Positions 1 to 9,036 of a DNA stretch of 39,250 nucleotides are shown in pieces. Both the position numbers and the translations under genes were made by a program. Origin of the DNA: Prevotella sp. (GTDB taxonomy: Bacteria; Bacteroidota; Bacteroidia; Bacteroidales; Dysgonomonadaceae). The notes below the pieces were generated by a model, which did no database searches, was not told the DNA's origin, and was given only the letters and a program-made list of their open reading frames with translations. The stretch is taken from positions 1-39,250 of the forward strand of contig JAITVV010000022.1 in assembly GCA_031285625.1 (NCBI GenBank). Direction: 5' to 3'. Every line of letters starts with the position of its first letter. Position 1 is the first letter of the stretch.

Positions 1-8
1 TATTGCTG

Positions 9-34
9 ACAGGTTGCTCCCCAGCAGTGCCTGT
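9..34. other. Two-tier hairpin at window edge
   Basis: Positions 9-13 (ACAGG) pair with 30-34 (CCTGT), and inside them 15-18 (TGCT) pair with 23-26 (AGCA) around a four-base loop. A -7 element reading leftward lies at 55-62, so the hairpin probably sits in the 5' leader of a minus-strand gene beyond the left edge. It could instead be a weak terminator for a plus-strand gene from outside. I could not match it to a known riboswitch. Confidence 0.4.
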
Positions 35-54
35 TTCCTCTTAACATCCTGACA

Positions 55-62
55 CAAAGATA
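55..62 (-). promoter_or_regulatory. Candidate -7 promoter element, leftward
   Basis: On the minus strand this reads TATCTTTG, a match to the Bacteroidota -7 consensus TAnnTTTG. It would start a transcript near position 48 running out of the window. No clear TTTG -33 box is seen at the standard spacing. Confidence 0.4.
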
Positions 63-115
63 TAAAACTGAAATTAATTTAAAATAATCATCCAATTTAT
101 TTGGATTTTAACTGG

Positions 116-140
116 AAAGGCATCTTATGAAGATGCCTTT
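116..140 (-). terminator. Rho-independent terminator after the MaoC-like gene
   Basis: An 11-base perfect stem (116-126 with 130-140, outer bases AAAGGCATCTT) closes a three-base loop just downstream of the leftward gene ending at 163. The T-rich tail is better on the plus strand (TTTTATATATTT), so it may work in both directions. Confidence 0.65.
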
Positions 141-162
141 TATATATTTGTAAAATATTGAT

Positions 163-630
163 TTAATTAATAAAGTGATAAAGAAATATTACTGTTTCTT
201 CCAAAGCGTTTTTCGGGCTATCTTTTATTTCTAAAACAACTTTCAGTTCGGCTTTGGCAATGCCCCGCAAATTGACTAGGGAGGCTAATTTTACCCTTAC
301 TCTTACCTCATCACCGACTATTACAGGTTGATTAAACTTGAGTTTCTCAATACCATAATTAATCAGCATCTTTATGTTATTCACTTCAATAATCTGGTCC
401 CATAGATAAGGTAAGATGGAAACCATCAAATATCCGTGAGCAATAGTGTTCTTAAATGGACTTTCTTTCTTTGCTCTTTCTACATCCACATGTATCCATT
501 GATGATCAGAAGTAGCTTCTGCAAATTTGTTTATACGATCCTGTGTAATTTTTAAATAATCAGATGTTCCAAGCTCTTGACCAACATAAGATTCAAAGTC
601 CTGGTAAGAATTAATGATCAGTTTACTCAT
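163..630 (-). CDS. MaoC-like (R)-specific enoyl-CoA hydratase family protein
   Basis: A 155-residue single hotdog-fold protein of the MaoC/NodN-like dehydratase family, which hydrates enoyl-CoA thioesters or acts in related acyl-CoA chemistry in the cytoplasm. The hydratase-2 signature is visible: Asp42 and His47 in SDHQWIHVD, followed by IAHGYL at about residues 63-68. Length fits single-domain members. It starts with ATG at 628-630, is transcribed alone to the left, and ends just before a hairpin terminator. The substrate cannot be told from sequence, and no fatty-acid or polyhydroxyalkanoate genes lie nearby. Family assignment is firm; the reaction is inferred from the family. Confidence 0.85.
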   Translation of the reverse strand: MSKLIINSYQDFESYVGQELGTSDYLKITQDRINKFAEATSDHQWIHVDVERAKKESPFKNTIAHGYLMVSILPYLWDQIIEVNNIKMLINYGIEKLKFNQPVIVGDEVRVRVKLASLVNLRGIAKAELKVVLEIKDSPKNALEETVIFLYHFIN

Positions 631-769
631 AAAAATAGCTAATTAACAAATACAGGATAAAAATATTGATATTAACTGACATCTCCAAAAAATAGTTATT
701 GATATCCTATTCCTAAGCATTTTTTATTAACAAATCCTGTTGCAAAAAAGAAAAATCAGAATAAATGTG

Positions 770-777
770 TAGCTTTG
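770..777 (+). promoter_or_regulatory. Candidate -7 element for the TIGR01777 gene
   Basis: TAGCTTTG matches TAnnTTTG and lies about 118 bases before the start codon at 895. No TTTG box is found 19 bases upstream. The surrounding 631-894 gap otherwise holds only AT-rich intergenic DNA. Confidence 0.35.
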
Positions 778-894
778 TAAAAACAGATATTAAGTAAACG
801 TTAATCATACTTGTCACATCTTAAAGTCATAACTGCTAGTTGCTGTTATACATTGAGTGGACAGTTAACAGGTCTGAGACCTTAAAATACTCTT

Positions 895-1815
895 ATGCGT
901 ATTTTTATTACGGGAGGTACAGGGTTAATCGGTAGTGCTTTAGTCCAGAAACTATTAGATCGGAAATATAGAATCACAGTCTTTAGTCGGGATATAGTCA
1001 AGGCCAGACAAAAGATAGGTGAGGAAGTTGAATTATGCTCTTCTTTAGAAGATCTGAAATCTTTTGACGGGTATGATATAATTATCAATCTGGCCGGAGA
1101 GCCTATAGCCGCTAAACGCTGGACAGTCACACAAAAAGAACGTCTATGCGATAGCCGGTGGGATGTCACACGCCGTTTGACTGAACTTATAAAGCTGAGC
1201 CATATTCCCCCATCTGTATTTATATCCGGATCAGCTATTGGCTATTATGGAGCTCAAAATGATGATTTAATAAATGAGAATGCCGAACCAAAAGAAGACT
1301 TCACTTATCATCTCTGCAAAAAATGGGAAGCTTTGGCTATGGCTACAGATAACAGGAATACACGTGTATGTATAATGCGGACTGGTATCGTTTTATCAAA
1401 GAACGGAGGAATGCTATCAAAGTTAACCATGCCATTCAGGTTAGGACTTGGATCGGTATTATCTCCTGGCACACAATTTATTTCATGGATACATATACGT
1501 GATATGATTAATGGTATTATGTATTTGATCGATATGCCTGAAGCCAGAGGTGTCTTTAATTTTACATCCCCTAATCCTGTTACAAATAAACGTTTTTCAA
1601 AAGTATTATCGCGAATCCTATTTCGTCCTTGTCTTTTCACAATACCTGCTTTTTTGATCAAGATGGTAATGGGAGAACGGGCTACACTGATTGTAGATGG
1701 TCAACGGGCTATACCTCAACATTTACTTGATATGCATTACCGGTTTTCATTCGAACATATAGATGAAGCCTTAAAAAATGTATTGGATCATAAAGAATCT
1801 ATCGAGAAAGAATAA
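895..1815 (+). CDS. TIGR01777 family epimerase/SDR-like protein (YfcH-like)
   Basis: A 306-residue extended short-chain dehydrogenase/reductase-like protein of the YfcH/TIGR01777 family, sometimes mislabelled as a cell-division inhibitor. The nucleotide-binding GGTGLIG motif is at about residues 7-13, and GSAIGYYG follows near the middle where the family has its catalytic Tyr region. A C-terminal DUF1731-like segment (VDGQRAIPQHLLD) completes the usual architecture. The ATG at 895 is the natural start because the Rossmann strand begins at residue 2. It lies 20 bases ahead of a secreted Gfo/Idh/MocA gene, so the two may be co-transcribed. The physiological substrate of the family is unknown. 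Confidence 0.88.
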   Translation: MRIFITGGTGLIGSALVQKLLDRKYRITVFSRDIVKARQKIGEEVELCSSLEDLKSFDGYDIIINLAGEPIAAKRWTVTQKERLCDSRWDVTRRLTELIKLSHIPPSVFISGSAIGYYGAQNDDLINENAEPKEDFTYHLCKKWEALAMATDNRNTRVCIMRTGIVLSKNGGMLSKLTMPFRLGLGSVLSPGTQFISWIHIRDMINGIMYLIDMPEARGVFNFTSPNPVTNKRFSKVLSRILFRPCLFTIPAFLIKMVMGERATLIVDGQRAIPQHLLDMHYRFSFEHIDEALKNVLDHKESIEKE

Positions 1816-1835
1816 TTGAAATAAATAATAACACC

Positions 1836-2924
1836 ATGAAACTGATTAAATTTTGTATTCTAATATTATTATCTGCTATTACAACTATAGTTTCGGCACA
1901 AAATAATAAGCCACTCCGGCTTGGTGTAGCAGGTCTTTCCCATGGGCATCTCTGGGAAGTTTTATCGCGACTAGACAGAGGAGATTTTGAAGTCGTAGGA
2001 ATAGCTGAAAAGAATATGCAGTTATGGCAGAATAAGATATTAAAAGAAAAAGTTTCGGAAGATCGTTTTTTCCAGGATCTGGGTGAAATGTTAGATAAAG
2101 CAAAACCAGAAGCGGTAATTGTTTATGAAAGTATATATGACCACTTGCGTGTAGTTGAAGAATGCGCTCCCCGTGGAATCCATGTAATGGTTGAAAAACC
2201 ATTGGCTACCACGGCAGCTCAGGCAAAACGTATAGAAGAGCTGGCACATAAATATAATATTATGGTACTCACCAATTATGAAACGACCTGGTATCCGGCA
2301 AATCATAAAGCTTACGATTTAGTCAAAAGCGGACAGGTGGGTAATGTATCGCGAATTAATGTATATGATGGACATAGTGGTCCTGTAGAAATAGGATGTG
2401 GCCCTGAGTTTCTCGAATGGCTCACCGACCCAGTAAAAAATGGAGGAGGTGCGGTTATTGATTTTGGCTGTTATGGTGCAAATCTGAGTACTTGGATAAT
2501 GAATGGCCAAAAGCCGAAAAGTGTTTTTGCCACATTAAAGCAACAAAAACCGAGTGTCTATCCAAAGGTAGATGATGATGCAACTATCGTATTGGAATAT
2601 CCGAACGTGACAACTATTATTATGGCTTCATGGAACTGGCCTATAAGCCGTAAGGATATGCATATCTATGGTAATAAAGGATACGTATATCAGGATAATG
2701 CAACTGATATGCGTATATATGAAAACAAAGAGACAAAACTTCACGCAGATAAACTGCCGGAACCATATAATGACTCCTTCTATTATCTGAAAGCCGCTGT
2801 AAGAGGAGAAATAAGTGTAAAACCAACAGATTTGTCCTCACTCGAAAATAATATGATAGTTGTTGAAATATTAGAAGCAGCTATTAAAAGCAATGAAACA
2901 GGAAAGGCTGTAAAATTGAATTAA
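1836..2924 (+). CDS. Secreted Gfo/Idh/MocA family oxidoreductase
   Basis: A 362-residue NAD(P)-dependent oxidoreductase-like protein. A Sec signal peptide (about residues 1-21, ending VSAQ) shows export, probably to the periplasm. The Rossmann N-terminus follows (LRLGVAGLSHGH), with the family EKP motif in VEKPLATT near residue 120 and the larger C-terminal beta-sheet domain after it. Exported members in Bacteroidota usually carry a tightly bound cofactor and act on sugars. The gene follows the TIGR01777 gene by 20 bases and ends six bases before the convergent alkD-like gene. The substrate is unknown. It is only distantly like the Tat-exported relative at 37452-38870. Confidence 0.85.
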   Translation: MKLIKFCILILLSAITTIVSAQNNKPLRLGVAGLSHGHLWEVLSRLDRGDFEVVGIAEKNMQLWQNKILKEKVSEDRFFQDLGEMLDKAKPEAVIVYESIYDHLRVVEECAPRGIHVMVEKPLATTAAQAKRIEELAHKYNIMVLTNYETTWYPANHKAYDLVKSGQVGNVSRINVYDGHSGPVEIGCGPEFLEWLTDPVKNGGGAVIDFGCYGANLSTWIMNGQKPKSVFATLKQQKPSVYPKVDDDATIVLEYPNVTTIIMASWNWPISRKDMHIYGNKGYVYQDNATDMRIYENKETKLHADKLPEPYNDSFYYLKAAVRGEISVKPTDLSSLENNMIVVEILEAAIKSNETGKAVKLN

Positions 2925-2930
2925 TCCATC

Positions 2931-3638
2931 TTATTTTGCCATTGCAATAGAACGCATTTCCTGAGGCATTTTCTCTATTGCATATCGTAAAGATGTACGC
3001 GGCATGACGGCCTTTTTTGAAATAACATAATCAAATATTTCATCCCGGTATGCTTCACTGGAGGCTTTGAGCATCCATCCGTACCCCTTTTGTACCAAAT
3101 CGTCAGAATCAAGAAGTAGTGTATTTGCTATTTCAAAGATATCATTTAAAAATAATCCTTTCCGTGCCGGGATTATTAATGTTACTGCTGCCGCACGTTT
3201 TACCCAACGGTTGTCAGATTTAGCCCATTTCTTCAATTCAGAGATGTATGTGGGATACATTTCTATAAAGGTGCCTACTGTATGATTACAGAGGGTGTCA
3301 CAAGAGCCCCAGTTATTCACATAAGAGGATACCCATTTACTAAAAGTAATAAAATCATCAGGTTGATAATCTTCATGGATGTAATACGACAGATTACAGG
3401 CTACAAGAGATTCTTCAAGGTAGCCTGACATCCAAAGCTCGCTACATAAATCAAAAATATAAGATTTGGGTCTATGTTTTATGTATTCAAAAAGCTCTTT
3501 GCTTATTTTGTTGACCAACGGTATTCTTATACCATAAAATTTGATTTTTTCTTTAAAATAATTTTGGCTTGTAGCTTGTGTTTTTGCATCCACATTATCT
3601 TTTAAATTCTGACGGATTTGTACTAGTATATCTTTCAT
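2931..3638 (-). CDS. AlkD-like DNA alkylation repair protein
   Basis: A 235-residue all-helical HEAT-like protein of the AlkC/AlkD DNA glycosylase family, which excises N3- and N7-alkylated bases. Residues that match the Bacillus cereus AlkD active site are visible: Trp110 and Asp114 in NNWGSCD (W109 and D113 in AlkD), and Arg148 in RWVKRAA (R148). Length matches the family. It is convergent with the Gfo/Idh gene and divergent from sucC, with its own candidate promoter, so it is probably monocistronic. Family and catalytic residues are clear; the damage spectrum is inferred. Confidence 0.88.
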   Translation of the reverse strand: MKDILVQIRQNLKDNVDAKTQATSQNYFKEKIKFYGIRIPLVNKISKELFEYIKHRPKSYIFDLCSELWMSGYLEESLVACNLSYYIHEDYQPDDFITFSKWVSSYVNNWGSCDTLCNHTVGTFIEMYPTYISELKKWAKSDNRWVKRAAAVTLIIPARKGLFLNDIFEIANTLLLDSDDLVQKGYGWMLKASSEAYRDEIFDYVISKKAVMPRTSLRYAIEKMPQEMRSIAMAK

Positions 3639-3669
3639 ATTATATCTGAATCTGTTTTTCCTCTATCCA

Positions 3670-3677
3670 CAAATATA
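3670..3677 (-). promoter_or_regulatory. Candidate -7 element for the alkD-like gene
   Basis: The minus strand reads TATATTTG, 32 bases upstream of the start codon at 3638. No convincing -33 box is present. Confidence 0.4.
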
Positions 3678-3833
3678 AAAAAGTAATTTTTTTCATTCTA
3701 CTTTCATATATATAAAAATTATCTATGTCTCATTATGTAAAAAAGTCACAATAAATATATCTTATTCAAAAACTTCCCTGTATTTTTAAGGTTAATAATA
3801 AGTATTTAATACCCAATTCTAAATTTTTAGCCC

Positions 3834-4967
3834 ATGAAAATACACGAATATCAAGCTAAAGATCTATTCTCATCTTATGACATCCCTGTAAAAAATTATG
3901 TATTATGTCACGAAGCTGGTGAAGCAGGAAAGGCTTATGATCAACTGGCAATGGAATATGTAGTGGTAAAAGCTCAGGTACTTATCGGTGGACGCGGCAA
4001 AGCCGGTGGTGTAAAATTAGCCAGAAGTAGAGAGGAAGCATTACATCATGCAGATAATATTCTGAAACTGACAATCAAAGATTACCCTGTAACAAAAATT
4101 ATAGTTACTGAAGCTGTAGATATTAAGTCGGAATATTATATGAGCTTCATCATTGACCGTAATACAAAATCGGTAGTATTAATGATGTGTACAGAAGGAG
4201 GGGTGGATATTGAAGAGGTAGCGGCAAAATCTCCTGAAAAAATCCATAAATTTTCAATTGACCCGCTAGTTGGTTTACCAGATTATCTTGCACGGAAATT
4301 TGCATTTGTAATGTTTAATGATATTTCTCAGGTCAATCAAATGACTGTTATTTTACAGAAATTATATAAGCTATTTATAGATAAAGATGCCTCATTAGCT
4401 GAGATTAATCCTCTTGTCCTTACAGATCAGGGTAATCTGGTTGCTGTAGATGCAAAAATGACATTCGATGATAATGCGCTATACCGACAGCCGGATGTGC
4501 TGAATCTGTTTGAACCTACAGAAGACGAAAAGGTAGAGGCTGCCGCTAAAGAAAAAGGATTTAGCTTCGTTCATCTTGATGGAGAAATAGGATGTATGGT
4601 AAATGGAGCGGGACTGGCCATGGCAACAATGGACATGATAAAACTATATGGAGGTACCCCGGCTAATTTCCTAGATATAGGTGGCAGTTCTAATCCGAAT
4701 AAGGTAATTGATGCAATGACCTTATTGTTGAAAGATCCAAAAGTAAAAGTAGTGTTGATCAATATATTTGGTGGGATAACCCGCTGTGATGATGTCGCAT
4801 CGGGTTTGCTCACTGCTTTCGAACAGTTAAAAACAGATATTCCTGTCATTGTACGTCTGACCGGAACCAACGAGAAGGAAGGCAGGAAGATGCTTCAGGG
4901 AACCCGTTTCAATGTAGCCGAAACAATGGGGGAAGCAACTCTAATGGCTGTGGAAGCATCCAAATAA
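3834..4967 (+). CDS. sucC: Succinyl-CoA ligase (ADP-forming) beta subunit
   Basis: A 377-residue beta subunit of succinyl-CoA synthetase, the TCA-cycle enzyme that couples succinyl-CoA and succinate to ATP formation. The ATP-grasp domain opens with MKIHEYQAKDLF and carries the nucleotide-binding KAQVLIGGRGKAGG stretch (about residues 45-60). The C-terminal ligase domain shows GGSSNPNKV and NIFGGITRCD, the loop that contacts the alpha subunit. Length is close to the roughly 388 residues of Escherichia coli SucC. sucD follows after 33 bases, so both subunits come from one transcript. No other TCA genes are adjacent. Confidence 0.96.
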   Translation: MKIHEYQAKDLFSSYDIPVKNYVLCHEAGEAGKAYDQLAMEYVVVKAQVLIGGRGKAGGVKLARSREEALHHADNILKLTIKDYPVTKIIVTEAVDIKSEYYMSFIIDRNTKSVVLMMCTEGGVDIEEVAAKSPEKIHKFSIDPLVGLPDYLARKFAFVMFNDISQVNQMTVILQKLYKLFIDKDASLAEINPLVLTDQGNLVAVDAKMTFDDNALYRQPDVLNLFEPTEDEKVEAAAKEKGFSFVHLDGEIGCMVNGAGLAMATMDMIKLYGGTPANFLDIGGSSNPNKVIDAMTLLLKDPKVKVVLINIFGGITRCDDVASGLLTAFEQLKTDIPVIVRLTGTNEKEGRKMLQGTRFNVAETMGEATLMAVEASK

Positions 4968-5000
4968 TTATTGATTAATTAACTTTTTAACTAAAGAACT

Positions 5001-5870
5001 ATGAGTATACTTATAAATGAATCAACACGATTGATAGTGCAAGGCATAACAGGTAGAGATGGCAGCTTTCATGCGCAAAAAATGAAGGAATATGGTACTA
5101 ATATTGTGGCTGGAACATCTCCAGGAAAAGGAGGTACAGAAATACTTGATATCCCTGTATTCAACACGGTATATGAAGCTGTAGAAAGAACACAGGCCAA
5201 TACATCGATTATATTTGTTCCTGCACGCTTTGCTGCGGATGCCATAATGGAGGCTGCTGATGCAGGAGTAAAGCTAATAATCTGCATTTCGGAAGGAGTG
5301 CCGACAATTGATGTAATTGAAGCTTATCGATTTGTTGAGCTGAAAGGAGCAATGCTTATCGGACCAAATTGCCCGGGACTAATGTCTCCTGAGAAAAGTC
5401 TGGTGGGCATTCTACCCGGACAAATATTTAAGAAGGGAAACATCGGTGTTATTAGCCGTAGTGGTACACTTACCTATGAGGTAGTCTATCACCTTACAGC
5501 TAATGGTATGGGGCAATCCTCTGCTGTAGGAATGGGAGGCGACCCTGTTGTGGGCCTTTACTTTAAGGAACTCCTGGAAATGCTGCAAAACGATCCGGAT
5601 ACAGATGCAATTGTAATGATTGGTGAAATTGGAGGAAATGCAGAAGAGCAAGCAGCTGAATATATTAAAAAATATGTTACCAAGCCTGTTGTTGGTTTTA
5701 TTGCCGGGCAATCAGCTCCTCCCGGAAAACAAATGGGTCACGCAGGAGCTATTATCTCTAGCGGATCGGGAACTGCAGCTGAGAAAATTGCAGCACTGGA
5801 AGCAGCTGGTGTAAAGGTAGCTAAAGAACCTTCGGAAATACCAGATCTACTAAAGGAAAAATTGAACTAG
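5001..5870 (+). CDS. sucD: Succinyl-CoA ligase alpha subunit
   Basis: A 289-residue alpha subunit of succinyl-CoA synthetase, which binds CoA and carries the phosphorylated histidine. The N-terminal Rossmann domain starts with [15 protein letters not shown]. His247 in [14 protein letters not shown] is the expected phospho-His, and [10 protein letters not shown] and SRSGTLTYE are further family signatures. Length is the usual 289. It is the second gene of sucCD and is closed by a strong hairpin terminator at 5887-5918. Confidence 0.97.
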   Translation: MSILINESTRLIVQGITGRDGSFHAQKMKEYGTNIVAGTSPGKGGTEILDIPVFNTVYEAVERTQANTSIIFVPARFAADAIMEAADAGVKLIICISEGVPTIDVIEAYRFVELKGAMLIGPNCPGLMSPEKSLVGILPGQIFKKGNIGVISRSGTLTYEVVYHLTANGMGQSSAVGMGGDPVVGLYFKELLEMLQNDPDTDAIVMIGEIGGNAEEQAAEYIKKYVTKPVVGFIAGQSAPPGKQMGHAGAIISSGSGTAAEKIAALEAAGVKVAKEPSEIPDLLKEKLN

Positions 5871-5886
5871 CATATCAAGTAAAAAT

Positions 5887-5919
5887 AAAACCTCTTTTCA
5901 ACTACGAAAAGAGGTTTTT
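5887..5919 (+). terminator. Rho-independent terminator of sucCD
   Basis: A 13-base perfect stem (5887-5899 with 5906-5918) with a six-base loop and a T-run lies 17 bases after the sucD stop codon. Confidence 0.85.
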
Positions 5920-6101
5920 CGTTATATTTGAAAAAGATAAAATATATAAAACAAGCCCAACCCCTAATATAATACAACACATTGATTAACAGATAATAAA
6001 ACTTTTAACAAGTAGATAAAGGCTTTCATTTTATGTTTTATTAATATTTTGTAATAACTTTAGCAAATCAAATTATAGCTTTACAATCTAAATAGAATAA
6101 T

Positions 6102-6566
6102 ATGAAGATTTGGACTACAGTTCTTTTACTTCTTTTTGCCGGATTAATTAATGCACAAACAAATCAGCAAAAAGCAATCATAGAAATAAATTCTAAATTT
6201 ACCTTGAAGCTGGTAGAAGTTGAGTCTGGTGGCTATAACTATACTCTTGCAAGTAAGGAATCATATAATCAATTATTAGACTTAAAGAAAACTCAAAATC
6301 TTTTTACAGAATCTGCTTCTGATGAGATCCAGGGAATTTTGGCATATGCAAAGATCGGAAAAGAAGTAAATGCATTCTTAATCTTACAAAGCGGATTGGA
6401 AAAGCCCTTAACATACGATTTGTATATAAAAAGAAATGATCGTCAGAATACAGAAAAGGTCTCTGTTATCAACCTGTTTCCAGATGTATCATCTACAGAA
6501 ATATGGCCTTTCCGTATAGATTATATTGTTTTTTCAGACTTTGATGATGTAATAGATGAAGATTAA
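6102..6566 (+). CDS. Small secreted protein of unknown function
   Basis: A 154-residue protein with a clear Sec signal peptide (about residues 1-19, ending INAQ), so it is likely periplasmic or surface-exposed. The mature part alternates short polar and hydrophobic stretches, consistent with a small beta-rich fold, and ends in an acidic tail (FDDVIDED). I do not recognise a family. It stands alone, after the sucCD terminator and before the hydrolase gene, with an imperfect -7 box (TAACTTTA) about 45 bases before the ATG. Coding status is supported by the signal peptide and by flanking terminator-like sequence. Confidence 0.7.
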   Translation: MKIWTTVLLLLFAGLINAQTNQQKAIIEINSKFTLKLVEVESGGYNYTLASKESYNQLLDLKKTQNLFTESASDEIQGILAYAKIGKEVNAFLILQSGLEKPLTYDLYIKRNDRQNTEKVSVINLFPDVSSTEIWPFRIDYIVFSDFDDVIDED

Positions 6567-6649
6567 AATAGTAAACTCGATAATTGAATTTTTTAACTAA
6601 ACATTAGACACACCTTAACACACTTACAAAACTTGATATTAACAAAAAG

Positions 6650-6683
6650 AAAGTACAGACCTGTGACAGATCCGTACTTTTTT
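6650..6683 (+). terminator. Possible terminator after the small secreted protein
   Basis: AAAGTAC (6650-6656) pairs with GTACTTT (6674-6680) and a T-run follows. The stem is only seven bases with a 17-base loop, so the call is tentative. Confidence 0.45.
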
Positions 6684-6770
6684 AGAATTCTTTCATCAAA
6701 GCAATGGTATAAACTATAATCAAGTAAAACCTTTCTCAGTACCACTTGTTTATAAAATAAAAATATACGC

Positions 6771-7715
6771 ATGAATTATTCAGAAGATATATTAAAAGAA
6801 GCATTTGAGCAACAGACTATAATTTTGGATAATGACTATGAGGGAAAAGCAGTAAGCACTCTTATTCGAAGGAAGTCTGAAACTTCAACGAATAAAGCGA
6901 TACTATACGTACATGGATTCAACGATTATTTTTTTCAAAAAGAACTGGCATATCAGTTTAATGATCATAATATAAATTTTTATGCCATTGATCTTCGCAA
7001 ATATGGTCGTTCATACCTTTTACATCAAAAGTTTAATGATATCCGCGATCTGAAAAGCTACTATGAGGAGATTGTAAAAGCACTTGATATTATACATAAT
7101 GAAGATAATAACGAAGTTATCCTGATGGGGCATTCTACAGGAGGGCTTATTCTTACTCTCTTTGCAAAAGATTATTCGGGTAATAACTTGTTTGATGGAC
7201 TAATACTCAACAGCCCCTTTTATGATTTCAACCTCCCTCTCCATCTCAAATTATTGATTCCTGTTGCTTCCGTTTTAGGAAAAATAATTCCTTCAATAAA
7301 AATAAAAGGTGGTTTTACCGAAGAGTATGGCAAAAGCATCCATAAAAATTATTACGGAGAATGGGATTATAATTTAAAATGGAAGCCTAATATTGCACCA
7401 AAAGTAAATTTAGGATGGATAAGAGCAATACATAGGGGACAAATGGAATTAAGAAAACCTTTCTATATTCAACAGCCGGTGTTAATACTACATTCTGCAC
7501 AATCTATTACCGACAAAAACGATAAATATCAAATACAGACTACCGATACTATATTAAATGTAATTCAAATAAATAGGATAGCCCATAATATAAGAGCCAA
7601 TGTTCAAATAGAATCTATAGCAGGGGGCTTGCACGATCTTATTCTTTCTGATAAATCTGTTAGAAATAATGTGTACTCAACCATATTTAGCTGGTGGGAG
7701 AAAGAAAATTTTTGA
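6771..7715 (+). CDS. Alpha/beta hydrolase (serine aminopeptidase S33/lysophospholipase-like)
   Basis: A 314-residue cytoplasmic alpha/beta hydrolase. The nucleophile elbow GHSTGG puts the catalytic serine at residue 122. An oxyanion-region motif (YVHGFNDYFFQ) is at about residues 46-56, and the end of the protein supplies the likely catalytic His in GGLHDLILS. The overall pattern resembles monoacylglycerol lipase/lysophospholipase-type proteins. No signal peptide is present. The gene stands alone. The substrate, a lipid ester or a small amide, cannot be decided from sequence. Confidence 0.82.
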   Translation: MNYSEDILKEAFEQQTIILDNDYEGKAVSTLIRRKSETSTNKAILYVHGFNDYFFQKELAYQFNDHNINFYAIDLRKYGRSYLLHQKFNDIRDLKSYYEEIVKALDIIHNEDNNEVILMGHSTGGLILTLFAKDYSGNNLFDGLILNSPFYDFNLPLHLKLLIPVASVLGKIIPSIKIKGGFTEEYGKSIHKNYYGEWDYNLKWKPNIAPKVNLGWIRAIHRGQMELRKPFYIQQPVLILHSAQSITDKNDKYQIQTTDTILNVIQINRIAHNIRANVQIESIAGGLHDLILSDKSVRNNVYSTIFSWWEKENF

Positions 7716-7810
7716 TATCAGATCATCCTATTTTACGTTAATTTAATTTAAATTTTCTTACAAAAAGGGGGATTTTACAATGTTCCCATGTGTAAATTTT
7801 GTTTTGTGGA

Positions 7811-7818
7811 TAATTTTG
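7811..7818 (+). promoter_or_regulatory. Candidate -7 element for the PCMD lipoprotein gene
   Basis: TAATTTTG matches TAnnTTTG, 48 bases upstream of the start codon at 7867. The sequence 19 bases upstream is not TTTG. Confidence 0.45.
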
Positions 7819-7866
7819 TATTCTCAAATGTCCAAATAGGGAAATCATTAATTAAAATTAATCCAT

Positions 7867-8964
7867 ATGAACAAAAAAATTTATTATTTATTATTTATTA
7901 TCTCATTAGGCTTATTTACAGCCTGTAGTGATGACGATGATTCCAATGAAGCCCTTATCACAAAAATGACTTTTGATAATGCAATTGTTGTGTCTCAGCC
8001 TACTATTGATGGTACTAATATTGTATTCCAAATATCTGAAGATGCAACTGCAGAAAACCTTAAAGAGCTGATTCCAACAATAGAAATATCAAGAAAGGCA
8101 ACAGTAGATCCGGCATCTGGAAGTAAAGTTGATTTCTCTGAGGGTAGTGTCAAATTCACAGTAACAGCAGAAGATGGAAAGAGTAAAACGGAATATACTG
8201 TTTCATATCAACGTGTAGGCAAATATGATTTTGAGGAGTGGATTGCAGAAAACACTCATAAAGATCCAGAGATGGTATACTATGCACCTGTTCGAGAATG
8301 GGCGTCTTGTAACCCGGGGGTATATTTCCTGAAAATGTTTAGTAAAGCAGATCGATTTTCCGTTACAAAATCAAGTAAAGAGGATGCTTATGTGGGAGAA
8401 GCTGCTGCCCGAATAGAAACACTTCAAACTAACACAGAGGATGGTAAAGGTGGAGCGTTATATCCTGTAGTTACTACGGGTACTCTATTTCTTGGTAAGT
8501 TTCAAACTGTATTAGGTAATACATTATTAAGTACAAAATTTGGTATTTCATATGCAAAAAAGCCTGTAGCAGTAAAAGGTCATTATAAATATACTCCTGG
8601 AAATAAATTTTACCGTTGTTCCGACCCAGAAAAGTATAATACTGTAACGTTAGAAGAAAACACAACTGACGAATGTGCAATTAATGCAATCTTGTATGAA
8701 ATAGAAAGCGATGAAGATGCATATCTGACAGGTGTAGATGCTTATACCTCGGATAAGCTTGTTGCTGTTGCTAAACTTGAAGATGGAACAGCAAAAGATA
8801 AATATACTGAATTTAGTATAGATCTAAAGTATACAAAGACTTATGATCCAACTAAAAAATATCGATTTGCAATAATTTGTTCTTCAAGCAAATATGGTGA
8901 TACCTTTAGTGGTGCACCAGGTAGTTTATTATATGTTGATGATATAGAAGTTATTTCGGAATAA
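7867..8964 (+). CDS. PCMD-type carbohydrate-associated lipoprotein
   Basis: A 365-residue lipoprotein. The signal peptide ends in a lipobox-like FTAC at about residues 17-20, followed by an acidic SDDDD run of the kind that often directs Bacteroidota lipoproteins to the surface. Residues of about 30-118 resemble a small DUF5018-like beta domain ending in KTEYTVSYQ. The remainder resembles the putative carbohydrate metabolism domain (PF13201), a jelly-roll-like fold ending in LLYVDDIEVI. Such proteins commonly accompany polysaccharide utilisation or surface adhesion, but no susC/susD pair is present here. The gene is monocistronic and shares a bidirectional terminator with the convergent sigma factor. 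Confidence 0.75.
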   Translation: MNKKIYYLLFIISLGLFTACSDDDDSNEALITKMTFDNAIVVSQPTIDGTNIVFQISEDATAENLKELIPTIEISRKATVDPASGSKVDFSEGSVKFTVTAEDGKSKTEYTVSYQRVGKYDFEEWIAENTHKDPEMVYYAPVREWASCNPGVYFLKMFSKADRFSVTKSSKEDAYVGEAAARIETLQTNTEDGKGGALYPVVTTGTLFLGKFQTVLGNTLLSTKFGISYAKKPVAVKGHYKYTPGNKFYRCSDPEKYNTVTLEENTTDECAINAILYEIESDEDAYLTGVDAYTSDKLVAVAKLEDGTAKDKYTEFSIDLKYTKTYDPTKKYRFAIICSSSKYGDTFSGAPGSLLYVDDIEVISE

Positions 8965-8980
8965 TATATTCACTCGAAAA

Positions 8981-9023
8981 AAAATAAAAGCTTCCTTTAA
9001 TTATAGGGAAGCTTTTATTTTTT
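8981..9023. terminator. Bidirectional terminator
   Basis: A 15-base perfect stem (8981-8995 with 9007-9021) with A-runs and T-runs on both sides separates the rightward lipoprotein gene from the leftward sigma factor gene and can serve both. Confidence 0.85.
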
Positions 9024-9036
9024 TGTTTAGATAACC

